From positions 1 through 62,238 of the forward strand of contig CALRAD010000006.1 of the NCBI GenBank assembly GCA_943350395.1: a stretch of 62,238 bases of DNA, read 5' to 3'. The translations under genes were made by a program, and so were the position numbers. Under the pieces are notes generated by a model that had not been told where the DNA came from, searched no databases, and was given only the letters and a program-made list of their open reading frames with translations. Shown here piece after piece: positions 43,426 through 51,433 of the stretch. This DNA is from Candidatus Peribacteria bacterium (GTDB lineage: Bacteria > Patescibacteriota > Gracilibacteria > Peribacterales > Peribacteraceae). Numbering within the stretch: position 1 is the first letter of the stretch; every line of letters starts with the position of its first letter.

Positions 43426-45155
43426 GCCGTCTTTCCCTCAAAATCGTCGGCGCATCGGGGCAGGGCTTGGACTCGATCGGTGAAGTGATGGCGAAAGCGC
43501 TGAAGCGAAGCGGATACTGCGTTTTCGGATATCGCGAGTTCCCTTCACTCATTAAGGGAGGACACTCAAGCAATCAATTGGATATTTCGGACGAGAAGAT
43601 CGCAAGCAGTGAAGTGAAAGTAAATATCGTCATCGCACTGAATCATCACGGACTGGAACATAATCTGAAAGATCTGAAACCAGGCGGTATCCTGATCCAC
43701 TCGACACCCGACTGGAAATTATCGAAAGAAGACAAGAAACTGATCGACCAATTGAGTCTGAGTATCATCGAGTTGCCGATCGAAGCAACGCTCCGGAAAC
43801 TCGGCGCAAAACCGATCCTGGGAAATGTTCTCCTCTCTGCGTTTATCTGGTCCGTGTTCGGACAGGACATCGGAGCACTCAAAAAAATGGTCGGAGAAAA
43901 ATTCGCAAAGAAGAAAGACCTGCTCGAACTGAATATGCGCTGTATCGAGGAAGGCTTCATGGTCCGCAAAGAATTTTCATCGCTCAGTGTTGCACTGCCG
44001 AAACCGCAGAAGAAGTGGCAGAAACAGCTACTTATCACCGGAAGCAAAGCAATGGGCCTCGGCGCTGTGCACGCGGGTATGCGTCTCTATGCCGGCTACC
44101 CGATGACCCCAAGCAGTCCCCTCTTAAGCTACGTTGCATCGATTCAGAACCAGACTGGCATTGTCATCAAGCAAGCCGAAGACGAGATCACGGCAGCGCA
44201 ACTTGTCTCCGGCGCAATGTTCATGGGGACGAGAGCGCTGACCGGAACCTCCGGCGGAGGGTTCGATCTGATGAGCGAAACACTGTCCTTGAACGCCATC
44301 ATCGAAAATCCCACAGTTTTCGTACTTGCACAGCGCCCCGGACCCGCGACGGGCCTTCCGACATGGACCGGCCAAGCGGATCTACTCATGGCTATCCATA
44401 CCGCTCACGGTGAATTCACACGACTTGTGATGTCTGTTTCAGACAGTGACGATGCGTTTACCCTGATGAACGAAGCGTTCAACATTGCCGAAGAATTTCA
44501 GATCAGCGTGATCGTCCTCACAGACAAGCAGATAGCCGAGGCGCTCTACACCCAAGAACAGTACAATCTCACGAAAACGAAGATCAAACGAGGACTGACC
44601 ACAGATCCGGAGAAACTGAGGAAGCTCAAATCTTCGGATCGGTATGCGATCGATGCCAAGAACGGCATATCACCGAGGTGGCTCCCCGGAAGCGACGCCG
44701 CTACGTACGTAGCGCAAGGAGACGAACACGGTCCGGATGGAAGTGTCGACGAAACTGCCGCGAACGCGAAGGCGCAACTTGAGAAACGGATGAAGAAGAT
44801 GGAAGCACTGAAGAGCGTGCTTCCAGAACCGGAATTATTCGGATCACAAGAGCCCGAAACTTTGCTTGTCGGCTGGGGAAGCACGAAATCGGTCGTGCTC
44901 GATGCCATGAAGAATCTCAGCCCGTCCGTCGGCTACCTGCATTACACCCGACTCTGGCCGCTGAAGACCGCAACCTTCACGAAACTTGCGAAGTCTGCAA
45001 AAAAAATCATCCTCATCGAAGGCAACTATCATGGACAACTTGGGCAACTCCTGAAACAGGAGACGGGGGTCGACATCAAAGACAAAATTCTGAAATATGA
45101 CGGACGACCATTCTTCTATGATGAATTGCTAAAACTTATCTCCGATTGCATCTAA
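43422..45155 (+). CDS. korA: 2-oxoacid:acceptor oxidoreductase, fused gamma-alpha subunit (KorA-like)
   Basis: About 577 residues from a GTG start. The N-terminal gamma domain (to about residue 185) has IVGASGQGLDSIGEVMAKAL and YREFPSLIKGGHSS. The alpha domain has GAVHAGMRLYAGYPMTPSSPL and QAEDEITAAQLVSGAMFMGTRALTGTSGGGFDLM. This fusion is the usual KorA layout of 2-oxoglutarate- and other 2-oxoacid:ferredoxin oxidoreductases. It forms CoA thioesters from 2-oxoacids with KorB; the preferred acid is not readable. Confidence 0.9.
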   Translation: MSRLSLKIVGASGQGLDSIGEVMAKALKRSGYCVFGYREFPSLIKGGHSSNQLDISDEKIASSEVKVNIVIALNHHGLEHNLKDLKPGGILIHSTPDWKLSKEDKKLIDQLSLSIIELPIEATLRKLGAKPILGNVLLSAFIWSVFGQDIGALKKMVGEKFAKKKDLLELNMRCIEEGFMVRKEFSSLSVALPKPQKKWQKQLLITGSKAMGLGAVHAGMRLYAGYPMTPSSPLLSYVASIQNQTGIVIKQAEDEITAAQLVSGAMFMGTRALTGTSGGGFDLMSETLSLNAIIENPTVFVLAQRPGPATGLPTWTGQADLLMAIHTAHGEFTRLVMSVSDSDDAFTLMNEAFNIAEEFQISVIVLTDKQIAEALYTQEQYNLTKTKIKRGLTTDPEKLRKLKSSDRYAIDAKNGISPRWLPGSDAATYVAQGDEHGPDGSVDETAANAKAQLEKRMKKMEALKSVLPEPELFGSQEPETLLVGWGSTKSVVLDAMKNLSPSVGYLHYTRLWPLKTATFTKLAKSAKKIILIEGNYHGQLGQLLKQETGVDIKDKILKYDGRPFFYDELLKLISDCI

Positions 45156-45160
45156 CTCCT

Positions 45161-46048
45161 ATGTCCATTCCTCTCCAAACATCGGCACCCACGATGAAGG
45201 ACTACCACTCGCAAAACCAATCGACATGGTGCGACGGCTGCGGTGATTACGGCATCTGGGCAGCCATCAAACAGGCACTTGTGGAACTCAAGATCCCACC
45301 AACGCAGACTCTCTTGTGTTACGACGTCGGCTGTCACGGCAACATGTCGGATAAACTGCTCGGCTATCGGTTTCACGGTCTTCATGGTCGTGTGCTGCCT
45401 TTTGCAGCGGGGGCAAAAATTGCGAATCCGAAGCTCCCCGTCATTGCATTCGGCGGGGATGGTGCAAGCTTCTCGGAAGGAATCGGACATCTCGTGCACG
45501 CGGTTCGCAGTCATTATCCGATCGTCTTCGTACTCCACAATAACGGCAACTACGGACTCACCCAAGGGCAAGCAAGCTCACTGACACCCCAAAACCAGCC
45601 GATGAACACGGCCCCGAACAGCATTCCCGAAGGAACCCTTAACTCGATGGATTTCATCTTCTCTCTCGAACCGACATTCGTCGCACGCGGGTTCTCGGGT
45701 GACATCAAACAGCTCAAAGAAATTCTAAAGACCGCGATCTCACACAGAGGCTTCGCCTTCGTCGACGTATTGCAGGCGTGTCCGACCTATAACCACTTCG
45801 CAACGCACACAATGCTGATGCAGAAATGCTACAAGGTCGAAGATGAAAATCACGACTCAAGCGACTTCGTGAAAGCACGAAAACTCGCTGTCGATACTGG
45901 AAAGCGCATTGCAACGGGTATTCTCTATCGCAATGAAAATGTCCCGAACTTCATCGAGAGGCTCGTGCCAAGACAGGGCAAAACGACAACGCCCGTGGAA
46001 GAAGTACAGACATTCGATGTGAGCAAGTTGATGGAGGAGTTTATCTAA
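45161..46048 (+). CDS. korB: 2-oxoacid:acceptor oxidoreductase beta subunit (KorB-like)
   Basis: A 295-residue TPP-binding subunit. STWCDGCGDYGIWAAIKQAL has the CxxC iron-sulfur pair, YDVGCHGNM a further cysteine, and AFGGDGASFSEGIGHLVHAVR the TPP/Mg motif. HNNGNYGLTQGQASSLTPQ and QACPTYN complete the pattern of cysteines holding one 4Fe-4S cluster. It lies five bases after korA. The last four bases overlap the convergent pdxT stop. Confidence 0.92.
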   Translation: MSIPLQTSAPTMKDYHSQNQSTWCDGCGDYGIWAAIKQALVELKIPPTQTLLCYDVGCHGNMSDKLLGYRFHGLHGRVLPFAAGAKIANPKLPVIAFGGDGASFSEGIGHLVHAVRSHYPIVFVLHNNGNYGLTQGQASSLTPQNQPMNTAPNSIPEGTLNSMDFIFSLEPTFVARGFSGDIKQLKEILKTAISHRGFAFVDVLQACPTYNHFATHTMLMQKCYKVEDENHDSSDFVKARKLAVDTGKRIATGILYRNENVPNFIERLVPRQGKTTTPVEEVQTFDVSKLMEEFI

Positions 46049-46632
46049 ACTCTCGTCATTTCCAAAAATAACTGATGCACCCGTGCGTCAGCTCGTACCT
46101 CCGGATGAAACGTCCCTACAAGCACTCTCCCCTGCCGTACAAGTACGGGAATTCCGCCGTGTTCAGCCAAAATTTCGACATCTTTCCCGACTCGCGTTAT
46201 TTTTGGTGCACGGATGAATGACACAGGGATTTTCCCGGAAATGCCTTTCACTCGGATCTCCGTTTCGAAACTCTCAAGCTGTGTTCCGTACGCATTGCGG
46301 TCGATCGTGATGTCAATGATGCCGAGTGAGCGAGGTGCATTTTTTCCTGTTACTTTTTTCGACAACACAATTGCACCGGCGCAGGTGCCGTAGACGAAGA
46401 GCGGCTGCGGGTCAGTAGACCCGCGCTGAATTCTTTTGATTATTTCTTTTCCTACTTCTGTCTCCTCCAAAAATTTCGCAATCACCGTTGATTCACCGCC
46501 CGGAATGATCAGCGCACCGACTTTCGAGAGATCGGAAAGTGATCGAACTTCAATCGCGGGAACATGCATCGAATGCAGCACCGCGATGTGCTCGGAAAAA
46601 TCACCCTGAAATGCGAGAACACCGACGATCAT
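46045..46632 (-). CDS. pdxT: Glutaminase subunit of pyridoxal 5'-phosphate synthase
   Basis: A 195-residue class I glutaminase. GVLAFQGDFSEHIAVL opens it and IIPGGESTVIAKFL is the oxyanion region. YGTCAGAIVLSKKV holds the nucleophilic Cys, and VGTFHPEV the His-Glu pair. It supplies ammonia to PdxS. The gene lies downstream of pdxS on the same strand, with a separate promoter in the 110 bp between. Confidence 0.95.
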   Translation of the reverse strand: MIVGVLAFQGDFSEHIAVLHSMHVPAIEVRSLSDLSKVGALIIPGGESTVIAKFLEETEVGKEIIKRIQRGSTDPQPLFVYGTCAGAIVLSKKVTGKNAPRSLGIIDITIDRNAYGTQLESFETEIRVKGISGKIPVSFIRAPKITRVGKDVEILAEHGGIPVLVRQGRVLVGTFHPEVRADARVHQLFLEMTRV

Positions 46633-46638
46633 GGATGC

Positions 46639-46644
46639 AGTGTA
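46639..46644 (-). promoter_or_regulatory. -10 element of pdxT
   Basis: TACACT, six bases (GCATCC), ATG 46632. Confidence 0.6.
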
Positions 46645-46665
46645 GCAAATCAGAAGTTGCCGCAG

Positions 46666-46724
46666 CCGCGGAGGGCTGCTGCTGGAGAAAATTTATACAA
46701 ATAACAAGCAGCGCCCCTCCGCGG
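46666..46724. repeat. GC-rich inverted repeat between pdxS and pdxT
   Basis: CCGCGGAGGGCTGCT (46666-46680) mirrors AGCAGCGCCCCTCCGCGG (46707-46724) around an AT-rich centre. Each arm can also form its own six-base-pair hairpin with a CTCCGC loop (GCAGCC/GGCTGC and GCGCCC/GGGCGC). No T-tract follows on either strand, so an intrinsic terminator is not supported. Confidence 0.6.
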
Positions 46725-46742
46725 GCGCGGGTCGGATAAGAA

Positions 46743-47618
46743 TTACAAACCCCTTTCCTGCATCCTCACCTGCAAACCCGCTACCTCAAGCCCCGCCATC
46801 GCTCCCCCAAGCCCTCTGCTTACTTCTGTCACTTTCACAGGATCTTTGTAATGAGTCGTTGCCTGCACGATCGCATTTGCCATTCGTTTCGGGTCTTTGG
46901 ACTTGAAAATACCAGAACCGACAAACACCCCCTCGGCTCCGAGCTCCATGAGGAGAGCTGCGTCTGCGGGAGTGGCAATCCCTCCGGCAACGAACGTCAC
47001 GACGGGAAGACGCTGTGCCTTCCGAACACTTTCGACGAGATCAAGAGGCACACGCTCTTCATGCGCATACGCTTTGAGCTGAGCGGTTTTCATCGATTTC
47101 AGAGCGACAATTTCACCGTTGATCAACTTCAAATGACGCACCGCCTCAACGACGTTTCCTGTTCCCGCCTCGCCTTTCGTACGGATCATGCACGCACCTT
47201 CGGCGATTCTCCGGAGAGCCTCACCCAGATTGGTCGCTCCGCACACGAACGGTATCTTGAACTGCTTTTTTTCAACATGATGAAACGGATCGGCAGGAGT
47301 GAGCACCTCGGACTCGTCGATGAAATCAACTTTCAGTACCTCCAAAATTCTCGCTTCCGCCGTGTGACCGATACGAATTTTTGCCATGACCGGAATAGAA
47401 ACGGCTTTCTGGATCTCCTCGATGAGCGAAGGATCGCTCATGCGAGCAACTCCTCCCTGCGCACGGATATCCGACGGCACTCGTTCAAGAGCCATCACGG
47501 CGCACGCTCCTGCAGCCTCGGCAATCTTCGCCTGCTTTGCGGTCACCACATCCATGATGACGCCGCCTTTGAGCATCCGGGCAAGATCTGCGCCTGTGCT
47601 GTTTACGATTCGAAACAT
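46743..47618 (-). CDS. pdxS: Pyridoxal 5'-phosphate synthase, synthase subunit
   Basis: A 291-residue TIM-barrel protein. [56 protein letters not shown] (catalytic lysine), [19 protein letters not shown] (phosphate loop and second lysine) and [24 protein letters not shown] are all conserved. It makes PLP from ribose 5-phosphate, glyceraldehyde 3-phosphate and ammonia. It starts seven bases after the dcd stop, so the genes share an mRNA. Confidence 0.97.
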   Translation of the reverse strand: MFRIVNSTGADLARMLKGGVIMDVVTAKQAKIAEAAGACAVMALERVPSDIRAQGGVARMSDPSLIEEIQKAVSIPVMAKIRIGHTAEARILEVLKVDFIDESEVLTPADPFHHVEKKQFKIPFVCGATNLGEALRRIAEGACMIRTKGEAGTGNVVEAVRHLKLINGEIVALKSMKTAQLKAYAHEERVPLDLVESVRKAQRLPVVTFVAGGIATPADAALLMELGAEGVFVGSGIFKSKDPKRMANAIVQATTHYKDPVKVTEVSRGLGGAMAGLEVAGLQVRMQERGL

Positions 47619-47625
47619 TCGATGA

Positions 47626-48231
47626 TTAAAGATCAGCAGCAGCCCCGGCCGTGACGAATTCCGGATCGATGGAAAGCCTGCTCTCCTCGGGGAGCACCTG
47701 TCCCTGATACTTGCTGAACGGCTTCATGTTGTATGGAGTCTCGGCTGGTGAACTCATCGTCTCGAAAGCAAGCTGACACACGCGCATTCCGGGATACAGC
47801 GCGACCGGAAGACGATTCAAATTGCTGATCTCCAGGGTAATCGTTCCGGAGAAACCCGGATCGACGAAACCTGCGGTCGAGTGCACGATGATGCCGAGGC
47901 GACCGAGCGAACTCCTGCCCTCCACGCGCACGACCAAGTCATCCGGGACCGTGATCTTCTCCTGTGTGACGCCGAGAATAAATTCTCCGGGCTGCACGAT
48001 GAACGGATCACCATCGGCAATCGTAATGATGCGCATGTTCTGGGCGAACGTCTTCGGGTTCTTCGGGTCCAGCACGGCGTACTTGCTGTGCTCGTAGACT
48101 TTAAAAATGTTACCAAGTCGCAGGTCCATGCTGCTCGCGTGGATGTAGCGGAACAGTTCGGCTTGATTGGATTCGATCTTCACTCTGCCGGACTCGATGG
48201 CCTTTTTTATATCACGATCAGAGAGAATCAT
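47626..48231 (-). CDS. dcd: dCTP deaminase
   Basis: A 201-residue protein. [15 protein letters not shown] opens it, and [38 protein letters not shown] contains the catalytic glutamate and nucleotide-binding block. [13 protein letters not shown] follows. It deaminates dCTP to dUTP; some relatives continue to dUMP, which would matter because no dut gene is in view. ATG 48231 is chosen; a TTG at 48237, eight bases from a TATGAT box, is possible. Confidence 0.94.
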   Translation of the reverse strand: MILSDRDIKKAIESGRVKIESNQAELFRYIHASSMDLRLGNIFKVYEHSKYAVLDPKNPKTFAQNMRIITIADGDPFIVQPGEFILGVTQEKITVPDDLVVRVEGRSSLGRLGIIVHSTAGFVDPGFSGTITLEISNLNRLPVALYPGMRVCQLAFETMSSPAETPYNMKPFSKYQGQVLPEESRLSIDPEFVTAGAAADL

Positions 48232-48304
48232 ATGCAAAAGGAGGAATCATAGGTTCCTACAGTAGAGAGAGAAGACACGAAGCGTCAACCGCCTTGACTC
48301 ATCC

Positions 48305-50110
48305 GTGAGTTCAATGAAAAACAGGCATCACAAGGGTGCCAAAGGAGATATACTCCTGACCCCCATGGCATCATTTGATCGGTCAGAATCGGCTGCGGTA
48401 CTGGAACGCAATGAAAGCAAGGACGCAACGCAATCCAGAGAGACCGTCCGGCAGATCACCAGCCAGGTGCGCCGCCACACGGGCATTACATTCGACGAGA
48501 TTGGAGCGGCCTCGAGAGAAGAAAATGCGCAGCTGCTCCGCGGTATCAAAGAATTGGAATCGAATCCCGGAAAAATCGGTGAATGGGAAGGATTCATCGA
48601 GTGGTCCGAGAAAGCGATTCAATCAGCAAAGAAAGTGTTTGCAACACTGAAAGAACAAGTATCGAGAGCCTGCGACAATGAATTGATTTCGAGAAACTCT
48701 CGGGACATGTGGCTGACACGCTTCAAAGACCCCTCGACCGGCTACAAGCAGAAAGAATACTGGGTAATGCACCAAATGCCTCACTACATCGAATCGTGGC
48801 GCAAAGTCGCAGAGAAACGTACAACCATCCTGAATAATGCCGGCTACAAAGAACTCGTACGCTACGACTCTCGCTTTGCTGTCATCGACAAAAAAGAAGA
48901 ATTCCTCAGCTTGCATTTCGAGAAACGAAAAGATCTGATCGCTTCAGCTGAAGGAGCTCTTCTGGCATCGAACAGCATGCAGCTCGATCTCTATGCTCAA
49001 GCGAAGACGAAGCTCGGAGAAGCGGCTTCGCAGGGAATCCTCAGCCAGAACAAAGTCGGCCAGTGGCTGGAACGGATTTTCAAGAGTAAAGCCGAAGCGA
49101 AGAAAGTGGCGTCATTCATCCATGGCAGCGCAAGTGATTCCCTCGGATCTCTGATGAAAAACTGGGGTAACGTGAAGAAACGATACGACGATGTTGCAAA
49201 AAAATTCCACTCTCAAGGCAGCGAGCAACTGCCGCGCGGCATTCATCTCGTGAGCGAGTCACAATTTCTCGGCATGCACTATTCCTCACGCATGCATTAC
49301 GTCGAAGAAATGGAGAAAAGGCTGATGCACGGCTCCGATCTCAGCAAAGAACCGACGTCGTTCGTCAGCATTCGTCATGCCATCGACACCAAAGACTGGG
49401 TCGAAGCGGCAATGCTCATCGAGCAGACGAAGAAAGAATCACTGCAAGAACCAGACCGCCTGAGACTCGATTCGATGTATCGCTACGTGAAACAGTTCAC
49501 GAAACGCAGTGAAGATTCTGCATCGAGTCTTGAGCATGCGGTGCAAGCGAAAAAGAAAATAGACGAATTAATACACCAAGTTCCGAGTTCGATGCAACCG
49601 ATCGTCCTCAGACTTCTTAAAGGACCGAACGGAAACCGCTCCATCAACCAATTCCGATGGGTCGTGTACAACAACAAATGGTGTCGCGAGCACGGCTACT
49701 TGAATGATGACATAGCGAGGAGAGGCGCGAATAAAAACAATGAAGAACTCACGAAGTACAGAGCAAAGAAAGGCATGGACATCGGTCGCCACGATGTACT
49801 GGGCTACGAGACGGCCGACAAACAGTACTTTCAAAAAGAGGAATACTCGAAGCACAAGGCAACGTACATTCACGCGAACGTGAAAAGTGGCGGCGTGCAA
49901 CAAGCACTCGGACAATGGCTGGAACGAGAGCAAGACCCCAAGACCCTCTACTGGACAACCCTCAGCTGTCATGAGGACGGCGACCCAAAGGGAGAAATCT
50001 GGCACAACGATCTCTTCCATGTGCTCACGGAAATGCGATCTGCAACGCGTACCATCCAAAAAGCTGGTCTCATGTACCGCTCCCCGAACGAGAATCTCGT
50101 GGCGCTCTGA
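48305..50110 (+). CDS. Large helical protein of unknown function (601 aa)
   Basis: A soluble, charged, mostly helical protein with no signal peptide. Segments such as EENAQLLRGIKELESNPGKI and EHAVQAKKKIDELIHQV suggest coiled coils. The C-terminal 120 residues look like a separate fold with ordered aromatics and two cysteines (NNKWCREHGYLNDD, LSCHEDGDPKGEIWH). No family is recognised. The start may be GTG 48305, ATG 48314 or ATG 48365; a TATACT box precedes the last by 10 bases. Confidence 0.7.
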   Translation: MSSMKNRHHKGAKGDILLTPMASFDRSESAAVLERNESKDATQSRETVRQITSQVRRHTGITFDEIGAASREENAQLLRGIKELESNPGKIGEWEGFIEWSEKAIQSAKKVFATLKEQVSRACDNELISRNSRDMWLTRFKDPSTGYKQKEYWVMHQMPHYIESWRKVAEKRTTILNNAGYKELVRYDSRFAVIDKKEEFLSLHFEKRKDLIASAEGALLASNSMQLDLYAQAKTKLGEAASQGILSQNKVGQWLERIFKSKAEAKKVASFIHGSASDSLGSLMKNWGNVKKRYDDVAKKFHSQGSEQLPRGIHLVSESQFLGMHYSSRMHYVEEMEKRLMHGSDLSKEPTSFVSIRHAIDTKDWVEAAMLIEQTKKESLQEPDRLRLDSMYRYVKQFTKRSEDSASSLEHAVQAKKKIDELIHQVPSSMQPIVLRLLKGPNGNRSINQFRWVVYNNKWCREHGYLNDDIARRGANKNNEELTKYRAKKGMDIGRHDVLGYETADKQYFQKEEYSKHKATYIHANVKSGGVQQALGQWLEREQDPKTLYWTTLSCHEDGDPKGEIWHNDLFHVLTEMRSATRTIQKAGLMYRSPNENLVAL

Positions 50111-50155
50111 AAACACCTTGCGAAAAAGGCAGATTGTCATAAGAATGGCGTCACT

Positions 50156-50743
50156 ATGCGCGTTGCCTCACTCGCTTCCGTCATCGGCATCTGTCTCACC
50201 CTCGCTGCCTGCGGTGGCAATACCGAAAGAACATCTGTCGACCAAGAGAACAAAAACCCTCTCACGGCCTCACGCTATGGCGACGAACTCGCAGATGCGA
50301 TGGCCAATCTTGTGATCCAGGATGATCCTGCAGCAAAAGATCCCGCAATGCGAAAAGTGATCGATGCGGAGATAGCACGAGGAAAGAAAATCGGCATTGA
50401 TGCGCGAGCGGTGCAGGCAAAAGGCCTGAAAGGCTTCATCATTCCGGTTCGAGAGGAAGTCCAAGGAAACGTTCTCTACTTCGAGGATATGTTTTACCTC
50501 TCTTCCGATTTCATCACGAAACCGGGACCCGCACTGCATGTTTTTTTAACAACGGCTGTCGATCCCCGAGACATTGCATCGTTCCCGGATACAACCGCTC
50601 TTGACCTCGGAGAAGTACAGAATGCGTACGGTGCACAGTCGTACGCCGTACCGACGCAAGAAAACCCCGCGCTCTACCGAACATTCGTTCTCTTCGACCT
50701 TAAGCTGAAACGCATCTACGGATTCGCACAGATCAGTAAATAG
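50156..50743 (+). CDS. Lipoprotein with a DM13-like domain
   Basis: A 195-residue protein. A signal peptide with lipobox LAAC places the lipidated Cys at residue 19. The C-terminal domain has VLYFEDMFYLSSDFITKPGPALHVFLTT, LDLGEVQNAYGAQSYAVP and FVLFDLKLKRIYGFAQI, which fits the DM13 pattern (FxDF...GPxLxVYL...G...Q.Y.IP...V.I.C). DM13 is proposed to bind a redox cofactor through a cysteine; here that position appears to be FDL, so electron transfer is doubtful. It ends against the convergent DsbA-like gene. Confidence 0.72.
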   Translation: MRVASLASVIGICLTLAACGGNTERTSVDQENKNPLTASRYGDELADAMANLVIQDDPAAKDPAMRKVIDAEIARGKKIGIDARAVQAKGLKGFIIPVREEVQGNVLYFEDMFYLSSDFITKPGPALHVFLTTAVDPRDIASFPDTTALDLGEVQNAYGAQSYAVPTQENPALYRTFVLFDLKLKRIYGFAQISK

Positions 50744-51346
50744 CTAGAGTGGTGCATTCTCGGTCTTCGAAAGCACCTCATCGATCGCCGCACCGATTGC
50801 CTCGAGGCTGCTCGTTATGCGCTGTCCATTGACGAAGTATGAAGGCGTTCCCTCGACACCCATCTTCTCGCCTTCCTCGACATCGGACATCACGACATCA
50901 TCTTTGATCTTCGAACGGATACAACGATCGTAGAGATCCGCATCGAGACCGAGTGCAGTTCCCCATGCACGGAGCGTTTCGGATGAAAGATCTTTCTGAT
51001 TGACGTAATTCATCTCCACAAATTCCCAAAACTTTCCCTGATCAGCAGCGCACTCCGAAGCCAGCGCCGCCTCGTAGGCGTACGCATGAATCGCCCGCAG
51101 AGGGAAATGTCTGAATTCGAAACGAACCTTGCCAGCATATTTCTCCTCGAGGGGCTTATTGATGAGCGTGTACGCCGAGGCGCATGCAGGACACTGGAAA
51201 TCCGCATACTCCGTCACGGTGACACTTGCAGACTCGGAACCTTTCACCGGTCTCGTCGAGGTTGCACTGAGTCCCGTCGTATCGACGCCGCACGCGGAGA
51301 GGAGGATGCAAAAGAAGAAAGCAGAAGCTGGGCGATGCAATTTCAT
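50744..51346 (-). CDS. DsbA/thioredoxin-fold lipoprotein
   Basis: A 200-residue protein. The signal peptide ends in lipobox LLSAC. VTVTEYADFQCPACASAY carries the CPAC redox pair, and GVEGTPSYFVNGQRI the cis-proline. This is the DsbA-like DSBA/BdbD family of extracytoplasmic thiol oxidoreductases. An unusual point is that CPAC differs from the common CPHC or CPYC. ATG 51346 is chosen over longer starts because the signal peptide begins there. Confidence 0.87.
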   Translation of the reverse strand: MKLHRPASAFFFCILLSACGVDTTGLSATSTRPVKGSESASVTVTEYADFQCPACASAYTLINKPLEEKYAGKVRFEFRHFPLRAIHAYAYEAALASECAADQGKFWEFVEMNYVNQKDLSSETLRAWGTALGLDADLYDRCIRSKIKDDVVMSDVEEGEKMGVEGTPSYFVNGQRITSSLEAIGAAIDEVLSKTENAPL

Positions 51347-51372
51347 GAAATAGAGTGAGAAAGTAACGCAAG

Positions 51373-51398
51373 TATAGCAAAGAATGTAGTATACTTGC
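51373..51398. promoter_or_regulatory. Divergent promoters between the DsbA-like gene and dnaX
   Basis: AAGTATA and TATACTT form a 7 bp inverted repeat about 13 bases apart, giving a TATACT -10 on each strand. The one towards dnaX lies about 40 bases before ATG 51434 and the one towards the DsbA-like gene about 30 bases before ATG 51346. Confidence 0.5.
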
Positions 51399-51433
51399 AC
51401 TCCTCAGGCGAAATGCCTGCTGTGCCTGATCCT

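Noticed and set aside
46649-46742. Intrinsic terminator after pdxS
   Set aside because: Strong hairpins exist but no T-tract follows on either strand.
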